A stretch of 64,000 nt of DNA from SIG603 sp964370775 (GTDB taxonomy: Bacteria; Bacillota; Clostridia; Oscillospirales; Acutalibacteraceae): positions 1-64,000 of the forward strand of contig CAYJKT010000005.1 of assembly GCA_964370775.1 (NCBI GenBank). Reading direction: 5' to 3'. The translations under genes were made by a program, and so were the position numbers. Shown in pieces: positions 1 through 8,037 of the stretch. The notes beneath the pieces were generated by a model. It was not told the DNA's origin and did no database searches. It was given only the letters and a program-made list of their open reading frames with translations. Positions within the stretch are counted from its first letter, which is position 1. Every line of letters begins with the position of its first letter.

Positions 1-295
1 CGAGGTTTTCATAAGCTGTTAAATGTTCATAGAAAACAGGTGTTTCAATCATAACCCCAAGTTTTTTAAGTACTTTGTCACGTTCGTCCCATGGGGAATA
101 TCCAAAAACTTCTGCTTCTCCTTCGGTTGGCTCAAGTAACCCACACAAGAGTTTAAGAAGTGTGGTTTTACCTGCACCATTGCTACCAAGCAGTCCTATA
201 AGCTCACCTTTTTTGACTTCAAAATTAATGTGGTTTAGTGTAGGTGTGTTGTCATAACTTTTGCATAAATTACGAGTTTTAATAATTGTTTCCAT
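1..295 (-). CDS. ABC transporter ATP-binding protein (C-terminal part outside window)
   Basis: This is the first 98 codons of an ABC ATPase reading leftwards off the window edge. Translation from the ATG at 295 begins METIIKTRNLCKSYDN and carries a Walker A motif GSNGAGKTT near residue 38. The Q-loop region and LSGGQ signature lie outside. The domain start is typical of exporters of the drug, lantibiotic or bacitracin type, where the ATPase is followed by an ABC-2 permease, but no permease is visible here. A ribosome binding site, AAGGAG, lies 7-8 bases before the ATG. It lies downstream of a TetR gene in the same direction and has its own operator-like repeat, so it is probably a TetR-controlled exporter. 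The substrate is unknown. Confidence 0.9.
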   Translation of the reverse strand, partial: METIIKTRNLCKSYDNTPTLNHINFEVKKGELIGLLGSNGAGKTTLLKLLCGLLEPTEGEAEVFGYSPWDERDKVLKKLGVMIETPVFYEHLTAYENL

Positions 296-320
296 AAATA
301 CATCTCCTTATAAAATATTC

Positions 321-341
321 ATACATACGGTAGGTATGTAT
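321..341. promoter_or_regulatory. Inverted-repeat operator before the ABC ATPase gene
   Basis: A perfect inverted repeat, with half-sites ATACATAC and GTATGTAT separated by 5 bases, sits about 26 bases upstream of the ABC ATPase start. The core CATAC...GTATG is the same as in the two repeats in front of the tetR gene (1027-1041 and 1053-1069). TetR dimers bind such palindromes, so this is probably where the regulator represses the exporter gene. The link to this TetR is inferred from the matching sequence. Confidence 0.75.
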
Positions 342-347
342 TGTCTT

Positions 348-383
348 AAAAATAATCTGCTCAAGCTCTGAGCAGTTATTTTT
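348..383 (-). terminator. Rho-independent terminator after tetR
   Basis: The stem is AAAAATAA + CTGCTCA paired with TGAGCAG + TTATTTTT, with one bulged base and a 5-base loop. A/T runs on both sides make it able to work in both directions. It overlaps the TAA stop of tetR, and so separates tetR transcription from the ABC gene promoter. Confidence 0.75.
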
Positions 384-1014
384 ATATTTGTTCAAGTTTC
401 TTTATGAGGTCATCATCAAATAGCACAAGATTATATTGTGCCACAAGTTCATTAATCATCTTGCATTTATTAGCTATTCGGCTTTTATCCGTTCCAAAAA
501 GAATAGGATTTAGCCAAGTGTTGAGAAGTAATGTTATAATTTCAGCAAGTTCATAAGGTTTATCACAAGTAATTGAACCATCATTTATGCCCTGCTCAAC
601 AATCGGCATCACATAATTAGGAACAACATTATAAAATGAGCTTTTCAGTTGCATTGCTAAAAATTTAGGGTTATCTAAAAGATTTGAAGATATAACACCT
701 ATAATGGTGCTTGAAGCTTCACTGCAAATATTAAGCCTTATAACTTCACGAAGTTTTTCAGCACCTGTGAGCGTGGTATTGTTTTTCATATCAATAAAAA
801 ACTGTCCATTAGCTTCACCAAGTTTTGTCGCAACAGCATCGAAAATTTCTTCCTTTGACTTGAAATGATGATAGATAGCACCTTTAGTAAGGTCGCCTAG
901 TTCATTTAAAATATCTTGCAAACTTGTGTTATCGTATCCTTTTTCAAGAAAAAGCCTTGTAGATACATCAAGTATTCGCTCTACAGTTTGCTCAGGATAT
1001 TTATTTCTAGCCAT
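382..1014 (-). CDS. TetR/AcrR family transcriptional regulator
   Basis: A 210-residue one-component repressor. The N-terminal helix-turn-helix spans about residues 31-50, with the family hallmark GAIYHHFKSKEE at residues 45-56. The C-terminal half is the variable ligand-binding and dimerisation domain. I start it at the ATG at 1014 because GGGAGG lies 8 bases upstream; a longer reading to 1056 would begin inside the operator region. Two palindromes lie in its own promoter and a third precedes the downstream ABC ATPase gene, so it probably represses itself and the exporter and is released by a transported compound. The ligand cannot be read from the sequence. Confidence 0.92.
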   Translation of the reverse strand: MARNKYPEQTVERILDVSTRLFLEKGYDNTSLQDILNELGDLTKGAIYHHFKSKEEIFDAVATKLGEANGQFFIDMKNNTTLTGAEKLREVIRLNICSEASSTIIGVISSNLLDNPKFLAMQLKSSFYNVVPNYVMPIVEQGINDGSITCDKPYELAEIITLLLNTWLNPILFGTDKSRIANKCKMINELVAQYNLVLFDDDLIKKLEQI

Positions 1015-1026
1015 ATTCCAACCTCC

Positions 1027-1076
1027 CATACCACTGGTATGTAAATATATTAACATACTAAGAGTATGTTTGTCAA
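1027..1076 (-). promoter_or_regulatory. tetR promoter with two operator palindromes
   Basis: On the minus strand TTGACA (1071-1076) and TAATAT (1047-1052) are 18 bases apart. The palindrome CATACT-N3-AGTATG (1053-1069 with flanks) fills the spacer between the two hexamers. A second palindrome CATACC-N3-GGTATG lies at 1027-1041, between the -10 and the ribosome binding site. A repressor on either site would block RNA polymerase, the usual arrangement for TetR autoregulation. The third copy is at 321-341. Confidence 0.75.
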
Positions 1077-1083
1077 TAGTGAA

Positions 1084-2061
1084 TTAAATGTTTCCTTTTC
1101 TTTTGTTAACATACGTTGCATACATATTAAATATTGAACTATATATAACAAGTGAAAGTTTTCTTTTTATACTTATATTAGTAAAAACTAAGCTTCTACA
1201 AATTTTTTTAACTTCATTATTCAACTGATTAAACCTAGCTTTAACATTTCTGTCTTTAAAATCTAGTTTATTATACGCTGCTATCATATATTCTCTTATA
1301 GTTATCAAAAGTATATCAGCTGAATTGATTTTATTAATAGATACATAAAAATTATATCTCTCCAACAAAGCTTCCACACGGTCAAGCCTTTTTACACTGT
1401 ACTCTGTGCCCATTATGCTTGAACTTCTTTGAAGATAATTAAATAATGGTTCTTTTATGCAAGATATATTTTGACATCTATAAAATATTTTATGCACAAT
1501 AAATTCATCTTCATGCAATTTATTAACTGTAAACCTTAACTTATCAAACAGACTCTTTTTATATAATTTGTTCCACGCAACAACATAACACCCAGACTTA
1601 TCCTCAGTCAATCTGTCAAGTGCTGTGTCTCCATTAATCAGCTCATCTTTAATCGACATGTTATTATTAAGGGAAGTCAAACCTACACCGCTCTCGTCAA
1701 CATACAACATATTTGCAATAGCTAAATCAGAATTATCAGCAGTAATTCTATCATACATTTTTTGAACCGTGTCAGTGTTTATATAATCATCACTGTCTAA
1801 AAACATGATATATTCACCAGTGCTTATCTCTAAACCGTGATTTCTAGCATCAGATAAACCACCGTTTTTTTTATGGATAACCACTATTCTGTCATCTTTT
1901 TTTGCGTAATCATCACAAATAGCTGGGCAATTATCAGGAGACTCATCATCAACCAAGATAATCTCCAGATTTTTATAGCTTTGATTTATAACGCTATCTA
2001 TGCACTTTTTTAAATATTTTTCCACATTATATATTGGTATAATTACGCTGACTTTAGCCAT
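1084..2061 (-). CDS. Family 2 glycosyltransferase
   Basis: A 325-residue GT-A fold glycosyltransferase that transfers a sugar from a nucleotide donor, probably in cell-surface polysaccharide or teichoic acid decoration. The N-terminal SVIIPIYNVEKYL opening, the VDDESPDN segment near residue 37 and the LDSDDYI segment near residue 88 are the GT2 nucleotide- and metal-binding motifs. A Trp-Asn-Lys-Leu-Tyr segment followed by an acidic HEDE motif further on is typical of the EpsJ/WcaA group. There is no membrane segment. AGGAAG precedes the ATG. It stands alone on the minus strand upstream of tetR; donor and acceptor are unknown. Confidence 0.9.
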   Translation of the reverse strand: MAKVSVIIPIYNVEKYLKKCIDSVINQSYKNLEIILVDDESPDNCPAICDDYAKKDDRIVVIHKKNGGLSDARNHGLEISTGEYIMFLDSDDYINTDTVQKMYDRITADNSDLAIANMLYVDESGVGLTSLNNNMSIKDELINGDTALDRLTEDKSGCYVVAWNKLYKKSLFDKLRFTVNKLHEDEFIVHKIFYRCQNISCIKEPLFNYLQRSSSIMGTEYSVKRLDRVEALLERYNFYVSINKINSADILLITIREYMIAAYNKLDFKDRNVKARFNQLNNEVKKICRSLVFTNISIKRKLSLVIYSSIFNMYATYVNKRKGNI

Positions 2062-2130
2062 ACTTACTTCCTTTGCATAGTTTTATAGTGAATTAAGTAT
2101 ATCATAATTAATGGTATTTAACAACATAAA

Positions 2131-2170
2131 AATAGTGAAATATAGGCTATGTTTCCCATATTTCACTATT
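2131..2170 (-). terminator. Terminator after the glycogen debranching gene
   Basis: A perfect 13-bp stem (AATAGTGAAATAT at 2131-2143 with its complement at 2158-2170) and a 14-base loop is followed, reading minus, by TTTTTATGTT. It lies 7 bases beyond the stop of the GH13 gene. Confidence 0.8.
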
Positions 2171-2176
2171 AGTAAT

Positions 2177-4285
2177 TTATATCTCTTTTGCAACAAAAAC
2201 TGCCACACTTCTAGCTTCTATTAAAGCGTTAGTTTCGGAGAACAAAACATTTTCTGTTATACCAACACTGGTTGTAATTTCAAGCTTCCACTCCAAATTA
2301 ATTGGTAAAATCGGTAGCTCAATTTCTAAATCTTCCCAGTATGAATTCATTGCAAGGTATATAATATCAGCTTTTTCGTTCTCTAATCCTGTGAACAGTG
2401 CACCAACATATCTGTCACAAGGATGAAAATGCGCTTTGTGAGGAGTAGTTCCATAGAAACATAAGTCGTCAAAATCATGTATCCCATCACCTGATTTTTT
2501 GCGTAAAACTTTATGCTCTTTTCTAAATTTTATCATATTTTTAAAGAAGTCAAAGAACTCTTTGTTCTTCTTTAGATACGTCCAGTCTAACCAAGATATT
2601 TCATTATCCTGACAATATGGATTGTTGTTACCAAACTGAGTGTTTAAAAATTCGTCGCCAGCCAAAAACATAGGAATTCCACGGCTACAAAGCAATATTG
2701 TTACTGCGTTTTTCATCATTTTTAAGCGTAATGCTTTGATATTTTCATCGTCAGTTTCGCCCTCTACTCCACAGTTCCAACTGTTATTATCGTTAGCTCC
2801 GTCGGTGTTATTCCAACCATTTGCCAAGTTGTGTTTGTCGTTATAACTAAATAAATCATACAGCGTAAAACCATCGTGACAAGTTATAAAATTGATAGAA
2901 GCCGTCGGTCTACTGTCTGGGTCATACATATCAACAGAACCAGCAATACGATACGTCATAGCCTCTGCAAAACCCTCGTCTCCTTTAATAAATCTGCGAA
3001 CATCATCACGGTATTTTCCGTTCCATTCCATCCACCTATCCCAAGACGGAAAACTGCCGACTTGATACAAACCACCAGCGTCCCAAGCCTCTGCAATAAG
3101 TTTTGTGTCACCTAAAACTGGGTCAAAAGCAAGTGCTTGTAAAAGTGGAGGTCTAGACATTGGAGAGCCGTCCTCGTTACGCCCTAAAATCGATGCTAAG
3201 TCAAACCTAAATCCGTCAATATGGTAAGTTGTCACCCAGTAACGCAAGCAATCGACTATCATGCGTTGCACTATAGGGTGGTTGCAGTTCATAGTATTGC
3301 CACAACCACTGAAATTATAGTAGTATCCGTCAGGAGTCAGAATATAGTAAATATTGTTGTCAAAACCTTTAAAAGAAAAGAACGGGCCGTGTTCGTTACC
3401 CTCTGCTGTGTGGTTAAAAACAACGTCTAAAATTACTTCTATACCATGTGAGTTTAGCTCTTTAACTAATTTTTTTAACTCGTTTCCCTCTCTGTTATAT
3501 TCTACTTTAGAAGAATAAGAAGTGTTAGGCGCAAAAAATCCCACAGTGCTATATCCCCAATAATTGCATAAATCTTTTCCGTCATGCACTCGGTGGTCCA
3601 TGTTTTCGTCAAATTCAAAAATAGGCATTAGCTCAACGGCATTTACACCTAGCTCTAATAGATACGGAATTTTCTCTCTAATAGCATCAAAAGTACCATG
3701 GTGTTTTACATCGGCAGAAATATGCTTAGTAAACCCACGGACATGCATTTCGTAAATAATCAAATCTTCCTCAGGTATTAGAGGCTGTTTGGAGTGCTCC
3801 CACATAAAGTTGTCATCAACTACCCTAGCTTTATAGAAGTTTTCATCACTCTTTTTACCCCATATACTTTGTCCTGTGACAGCTTTTGCATAAGGGTCTA
3901 GCAAGTATTTATCCTTGTTAAAAATAATACCACGCTTAGGTTTGCTAGGTCCGTCAACCCTATAAGCATACTCAAAATCTTCGATATTCAAATTAAATAT
4001 AATCATAGAATAAGCATTGCCCATGTGGTAATCTTTTGGGAACGGAATTTCTGCATACGGCTCACTCTCCGCTCTATTAAATAGGCATAGCGTAATTTCT
4101 TCTGCACCGTGAGAAAAAATAGTGAAGTTTACACCACATGGAATACTCGTAGCACCTGGCATATCGTAAAAACCTGTGCGAATATCAAACCCACATACCT
4201 TGTCCATAGGTTTTAGGTGTATGCTTTTTGAACTTGCTGAAGAAGAAACAATTTTATTTTCTTTTAAAGTTTTATATTCTTTCAT
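2177..4285 (-). CDS. glgX: Glycogen debranching enzyme / isoamylase-type GH13 hydrolase
   Basis: A 702-residue alpha-1,6-glucosidase of the isoamylase/GlgX type, which removes branches from glycogen or limit dextrins. An N-terminal CBM48-like domain (about residues 30-130) precedes the GH13 barrel. Visible motifs are DVVFNHTAEG, DGFRFDLAS with the nucleophile Asp near 362, AEAWDAGG with the acid/base Glu near 399, and TCHDGFTLYD with the third Asp. Length matches GlgX (about 650-720). I start it at ATG 4285, 5 bases after a GAGG, rather than at the TTG 12 bases earlier that overlaps this site. No other glycogen genes are nearby. Cytoplasmic; no signal peptide is seen. TreX or pullulanase-like specificity cannot be excluded. 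Confidence 0.9.
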   Translation of the reverse strand: MKEYKTLKENKIVSSSASSKSIHLKPMDKVCGFDIRTGFYDMPGATSIPCGVNFTIFSHGAEEITLCLFNRAESEPYAEIPFPKDYHMGNAYSMIIFNLNIEDFEYAYRVDGPSKPKRGIIFNKDKYLLDPYAKAVTGQSIWGKKSDENFYKARVVDDNFMWEHSKQPLIPEEDLIIYEMHVRGFTKHISADVKHHGTFDAIREKIPYLLELGVNAVELMPIFEFDENMDHRVHDGKDLCNYWGYSTVGFFAPNTSYSSKVEYNREGNELKKLVKELNSHGIEVILDVVFNHTAEGNEHGPFFSFKGFDNNIYYILTPDGYYYNFSGCGNTMNCNHPIVQRMIVDCLRYWVTTYHIDGFRFDLASILGRNEDGSPMSRPPLLQALAFDPVLGDTKLIAEAWDAGGLYQVGSFPSWDRWMEWNGKYRDDVRRFIKGDEGFAEAMTYRIAGSVDMYDPDSRPTASINFITCHDGFTLYDLFSYNDKHNLANGWNNTDGANDNNSWNCGVEGETDDENIKALRLKMMKNAVTILLCSRGIPMFLAGDEFLNTQFGNNNPYCQDNEISWLDWTYLKKNKEFFDFFKNMIKFRKEHKVLRKKSGDGIHDFDDLCFYGTTPHKAHFHPCDRYVGALFTGLENEKADIIYLAMNSYWEDLEIELPILPINLEWKLEITTSVGITENVLFSETNALIEARSVAVFVAKEI

Positions 4286-4401
4286 AAAAAACCTCAACTT
4301 TCATGCTAACTGATTTAAAAAGGTAAGTTTGTTACTTATATTTTGTGCAGTAGATATCTTGTGTAAATATTTATACCATAAAATCAATATGTGTTAATAT
4401 A

Positions 4402-4430
4402 ATTATAGCAATTTATACAATGATTTGCAA
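4402..4430 (-). promoter_or_regulatory. Sigma-A-type promoter of the GH13 gene
   Basis: On the minus strand TTGCAA (4425-4430) and TATAAT (4402-4407) are exactly 17 bases apart, giving a leader of about 110 bases before the start at 4285. The rest of the 303-base gap (4286-4588) holds only this promoter and the citrate synthase terminator; I see no gene in it. Confidence 0.7.
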
Positions 4431-4552
4431 GTAAAATAGTAGTTTTTAATGATACTTTAATTTGATATGCACACATTTAATTTTTTCGCCGATACCTGGT
4501 AAAGAAGTTAGGTTTACCAAAAAGATACAATAATTTGAGGTTTGGGAGACAT

Positions 4553-4580
4553 AAAAAAGGAACGCAATTAAATGCGTTCC
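4553..4580 (-). terminator. Terminator after citrate synthase
   Basis: GGAACGCA (4559-4566) pairs with TGCGTTCC (4573-4580) around a 6-base loop and is followed on the minus strand by TTTTTT, 8 bases beyond the stop codon of the citrate synthase gene. A canonical Rho-independent terminator. Confidence 0.9.
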
Positions 4581-4588
4581 CTAAAAAT

Positions 4589-5956
4589 TTATCTCTCATC
4601 AATTGGAGTGTATTCTGTGTCTTGGTGTAAAGCTCTGTACGCTGGACGAATAATTCTGTCGCCATTATGTAGCTCTTCAATCCTATGTGCACACCAGCCA
4701 GCCATTCTTGCAACTGCAAATAATCCGGTGTATATATCTTGTGGCAAGCCTAACATCTCATACACTAAACCTGAATAGAAGTCGACGTTAGCACAAATTA
4801 CTTTGTCGCTTTTCTTAATATCAGCAAATACTAAAGGACTTAATCTCTCAACTCTTTCATATAATGCTAAACGTTCATCATATCCTTTTTCTTTTGCTAG
4901 TGCTCTTGCTTTTTCTTTTAATATAACTGTACGAGGATCAGATTTTGTGTAAACAGCATGACCCATTCCGTAGATAAGACCGTTTTTGTCGCCTACTTCT
5001 TTACGTACAATTTTTGCTAAGAGTTCATAAATCTCATCATCATTTGTCCAATCCTTAACATTCTCCATTATCATTTTCATCATTTCGTCTACTTTTTTGT
5101 TAGCGCCACCATGTTTGTATCCTTTTAGGGAACCAATTGCAGCAGCGATTGTAGAGTAAATATCTGTATGTGAAGATGTAAGCACACGAGTTGTGAATGT
5201 AGAGTTATTACCACCACCGTGCTCTGCATGAAGTGTTAAGCACATATCCAAAACCAACGCTTCTTCTTTTGTATACTGCTGGTCGTCTCTCACTATGCTT
5301 AAAATAGATTCAGCAGTTGACAAAGTAGGGTCTATCTGGTGAATAAATATGCTTTGGTTATAATAATGACGGCGTTTTACCTGGTATGCATACGCCATGA
5401 TTACAGGCAATTTTGCTATTAAAGAAAAGCTTTGACGCATGTTGTTTTCTAGCGACAAATCTTCTGCTTCGTCATCAAAAGAATAAAGAGTAAGCAATGC
5501 TCTTGCCATTTTATTCATAACTTCTTTAGACGGATTCTTTAGCACAACGTCTGTTAAAAAATATTGTGGTAATGCTCTATTATTTCCTAAGATTTCACAA
5601 ATCTCTTTGTATTCCTCTTTATTTGGCAAGTTACCAAACAAAAGCAACCAAACTGTTTCTTCAAAAGAATAGTTTCCGCTTGCATGAGCACCATTAACAA
5701 TATCTTGCACATCTATTCCACGGTAAATCAATCTACCTTCGTCTGCTTTTTTATCTCCATCTTCAATGATATATCCATGTACACGGCAAATCTTAGTTAA
5801 GCCAGCCATAACACCAGTGCTGTCTTCGTTTCTAAGGCCTCTTTTTACATTGTACTTTATGTACTGCTGTCTATCTATGGAGTTTCCTGCAACGTACTCT
5901 TCGCACAATCTTTTTATTGTTTCGTTGTCCATTGCTACATTTGTTATATTTTCCAT
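4589..5956 (-). CDS. gltA: Citrate synthase
   Basis: A 455-residue citrate synthase condensing acetyl-CoA and oxaloacetate, here probably serving glutamate synthesis through a partial TCA pathway. The active-site signatures are present: HAEHGGGNNSTF with the first catalytic His, MGHAVYTKSDPR with the second, and ANVDFYSG with the catalytic Asp, followed by the Arg-containing C-terminal region ending in RPAYRAL. The N-terminal extension of about 40 residues and total length fit the clostridial type. GAGGAAG lies before the ATG. It is monocistronic, with its own promoter and terminator; aconitase and isocitrate dehydrogenase are not in the window. A 2-methylcitrate synthase role is a less likely alternative. 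Confidence 0.95.
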   Translation of the reverse strand: MENITNVAMDNETIKRLCEEYVAGNSIDRQQYIKYNVKRGLRNEDSTGVMAGLTKICRVHGYIIEDGDKKADEGRLIYRGIDVQDIVNGAHASGNYSFEETVWLLLFGNLPNKEEYKEICEILGNNRALPQYFLTDVVLKNPSKEVMNKMARALLTLYSFDDEAEDLSLENNMRQSFSLIAKLPVIMAYAYQVKRRHYYNQSIFIHQIDPTLSTAESILSIVRDDQQYTKEEALVLDMCLTLHAEHGGGNNSTFTTRVLTSSHTDIYSTIAAAIGSLKGYKHGGANKKVDEMMKMIMENVKDWTNDDEIYELLAKIVRKEVGDKNGLIYGMGHAVYTKSDPRTVILKEKARALAKEKGYDERLALYERVERLSPLVFADIKKSDKVICANVDFYSGLVYEMLGLPQDIYTGLFAVARMAGWCAHRIEELHNGDRIIRPAYRALHQDTEYTPIDER

Positions 5957-6002
5957 AATAAAATGTCTTCCTCTCTCATATTATTTTATAGTAGTACATT
6001 TT

Positions 6003-6031
6003 ATTTTATTATAAAACTATACTATTGTCAA
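6003..6031 (-). promoter_or_regulatory. Promoter of the citrate synthase gene
   Basis: On the minus strand a perfect TTGACA (6026-6031) and TAAAAT (6003-6008) are separated by 17 bases, about 45 bases before the start codon. A vegetative sigma-A-type promoter. Confidence 0.75.
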
Positions 6032-6194
6032 GAGATATAATGTAAAAAATGTAATTTTATTCTTTATTTCTTGCATTATTATACATTATATCGTCGAATA
6101 TTCTTTATAATAATAAATAAAATGAAAGTACTTTACTTAAATTATGCAAAAACTTCATCACTACATAACAATAATATGCGAAAGAAGGAAAAAT

Positions 6195-7256
6195 ATGAAA
6201 ACAACAGCATTCAAATTTTCATTTCTCTATTTGTTCTTAATTTATCTAATTACGCTTGCCCTACCTTTAATTATCGCTTACGGTACTGAGACACGGACGG
6301 TTCTTTCAGATAGCTTTGCAAATTCTAGCACAGAAACAGTCGTAAAACCAGTAAACCCTGAGCCAAGTTTTGTTAGCACTATTGGTGTAATCACAGGCGA
6401 AACTGTAAGTCCTACCGAGCTAACTAGCACATTTAGATTATACGATACTGCCACTGATACTATCAGTGATATTAATATAAGAGACTTTTTAATCGGTTCA
6501 CTTTCGTACCAAATGTCCCCCACTGTACCTACCGAAGCTTTAAAAGCTCAAACAGTAGCAGCCTATTCATACTATAGTTATATGGCTGAAATGCGTAAGG
6601 AAGAAGCTTATGACATTTCTTATAACAGCGAGATTAAGTATAACTATTTTGATACAGCCTATTTAAAAGAGATTTGGGCAGATAATTACGAGACAAATTA
6701 CGCTGTTATGACAGAAGCAGTGGACGCAGTTTTGGGAGAAAAAATATACTTTGCTGGCAGTACTGCTTGCACTGCTTTTTTTCCAATTTCCAATGGACAA
6801 ACTGATTCATCTGAAAATGTTTGGGGCGAAGAATATCCATATCTAATAAGCGTTGCAAGTCCGTATGACACTTTAAGTTCAGGCTATGAGACAGTATATA
6901 ATTTTACACCTGATGAAATTATAGAGCTTTTATCTAATGCATGGAATGCTGAGAAAATGGATTTTGACACGCCTTATGAAGAATGGTTTAGCGACATTGA
7001 ATATACCACAGGTGGCACTGTGTATTCTGTTGTCGTGTGTGGTTATGGAGTAACTGGCAACGAGCTAAGGCTTGCGTTATCTCTTGCTAGTCCAACGTTT
7101 AGTGTTGTTTTTGAGAACGACGAGTTTGTTATTAGAAGTCGTGGTAAAGGAGACGGAGTTGGCATGAGCCAAACTGGTGCGATATACATGGCAGCTGAGG
7201 GTGCGAGTTACAAAGATATTTTAGACTGGTATTTTCCTGGAACTGTTATAAACTAA
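6195..7256 (+). CDS. spoIID: SpoIID/LytB domain protein (sporulation-type lytic transglycosylase)
   Basis: A 353-residue exported protein with one N-terminal hydrophobic segment (about residues 5-30) and a SpoIID domain. SpoIID is a peptidoglycan lytic transglycosylase that, with SpoIIP and SpoIIM, drives membrane migration during engulfment. Family marks include the SYQMSPTVPTEALKAQTVAA region, where Glu is the expected catalytic residue, and the C-terminal GKGDGVGMSQTGAIYMA motif. I start at ATG 6195 because GAAGGA lies 6 bases upstream; an upstream in-frame ATG has no such site. It is a single gene with a terminator, so it could be spoIID itself or a paralogue acting in germination or cell-wall turnover. 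The neighbours are not sporulation genes. Confidence 0.85.
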   Translation: MKTTAFKFSFLYLFLIYLITLALPLIIAYGTETRTVLSDSFANSSTETVVKPVNPEPSFVSTIGVITGETVSPTELTSTFRLYDTATDTISDINIRDFLIGSLSYQMSPTVPTEALKAQTVAAYSYYSYMAEMRKEEAYDISYNSEIKYNYFDTAYLKEIWADNYETNYAVMTEAVDAVLGEKIYFAGSTACTAFFPISNGQTDSSENVWGEEYPYLISVASPYDTLSSGYETVYNFTPDEIIELLSNAWNAEKMDFDTPYEEWFSDIEYTTGGTVYSVVVCGYGVTGNELRLALSLASPTFSVVFENDEFVIRSRGKGDGVGMSQTGAIYMAAEGASYKDILDWYFPGTVIN

Positions 7257-7260
7257 AATT

Positions 7261-7294
7261 AAAGTGAGAGTTACTGCTTAGAAACTCTCACTTT
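7261..7294. terminator. Bidirectional terminator between spoIID-like and HAD genes
   Basis: A perfect 12-bp stem, AAAGTGAGAGTT with its complement at 7283-7294, closes a 10-base loop between two convergent genes. A/T-rich flanks on both sides suit termination in both directions. Confidence 0.8.
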
Positions 7295-7312
7295 ATATCT
7301 TTATTTTAGATT

Positions 7313-7963
7313 TTACAATGAAACAATTAGACTGCTTAACTCATTTACATCAGCACAAATATAATCAGCACCAGCATTATTTAGCTCATCAAAATCACCG
7401 TAACCATATAATACGCCAACCGACTTAATCTCTATTTTTTTAGCACCTATAATATCATGTTTTCGGTCGCCAATCATTATGGTGTTGTTAAGGGAACTTA
7501 TGTTGTTTTGTGAAAGTGCATAAGATATAACCTCTGCTTTGTCCGAACGAGTTCCATCAAGTTCACTGCCACAAACACAGTCAAAGTAATCAATCAACCC
7601 AAAGTGCTCAAGTATTTTTTTAGCATAAACGGTAGGTTTTGATGTTGCAATAATCAAAGTTTTGTCTAGTGATTTTAGTTTAGTTAGCAATTCTACTATA
7701 CCTTTATAAACAGTATTTTCAAATAAGCCTTTGTCAGAGAAATATTCTCTATAATAAGATACTGCTGTTACAGCATCGTTTTCTGACATATTATAAAAAT
7801 CCATAAAAGAATTTTTTAGTGGTGGACCTATAAATTTTTCTAATTCATCTAAATCATTTACATTAATATTAAACTTGTTTAATGAATAAGCAACCGATTT
7901 TGTTATTCCAATTTTAGGGTCTGTTAAAGTTCCGTCTAAATCGAACAAAACATTTTTTATCAT
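7313..7963 (-). CDS. HAD-superfamily phosphatase (phosphoglycolate phosphatase-like)
   Basis: A 216-residue HAD hydrolase of the Gph/PpaX group, which removes phosphate from small metabolites. Motif I is FDLDGTLTDP with the nucleophile Asp at about residue 8, motif II the Thr/Ser in IIATSKP, motif III the Lys in the AKKILEHFG segment, and motif IV MIGDRKHDIIGAK. A helical cap lies between motifs I and II. The ATG at 7963 follows AGAAAGGTAA with 8-base spacing and puts motif I right at the N-terminus, so I prefer it to a longer reading to 8026. It lies 74 bases downstream of asnA in the same direction and may be co-transcribed. The substrate cannot be deduced. Confidence 0.9.
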   Translation of the reverse strand: MIKNVLFDLDGTLTDPKIGITKSVAYSLNKFNINVNDLDELEKFIGPPLKNSFMDFYNMSENDAVTAVSYYREYFSDKGLFENTVYKGIVELLTKLKSLDKTLIIATSKPTVYAKKILEHFGLIDYFDCVCGSELDGTRSDKAEVISYALSQNNISSLNNTIMIGDRKHDIIGAKKIEIKSVGVLYGYGDFDELNNAGADYICADVNELSSLIVSL

Positions 7964-8037
7964 ATTTAAAATTACCTTTCTGACTAAGGGTGAAAAGTGG
8001 ATTTCAGTGTCCGTATATACGTACATATAACATTCAA

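Noticed and set aside
4477..4719. An open frame over the end of the citrate synthase gene
   Set aside because: It overlaps a real gene and its terminator, and its protein resembles nothing.
6071..6289. Open frame overlapping the start of the SpoIID-like gene
   Set aside because: No ribosome binding site and covered by the better supported gene.
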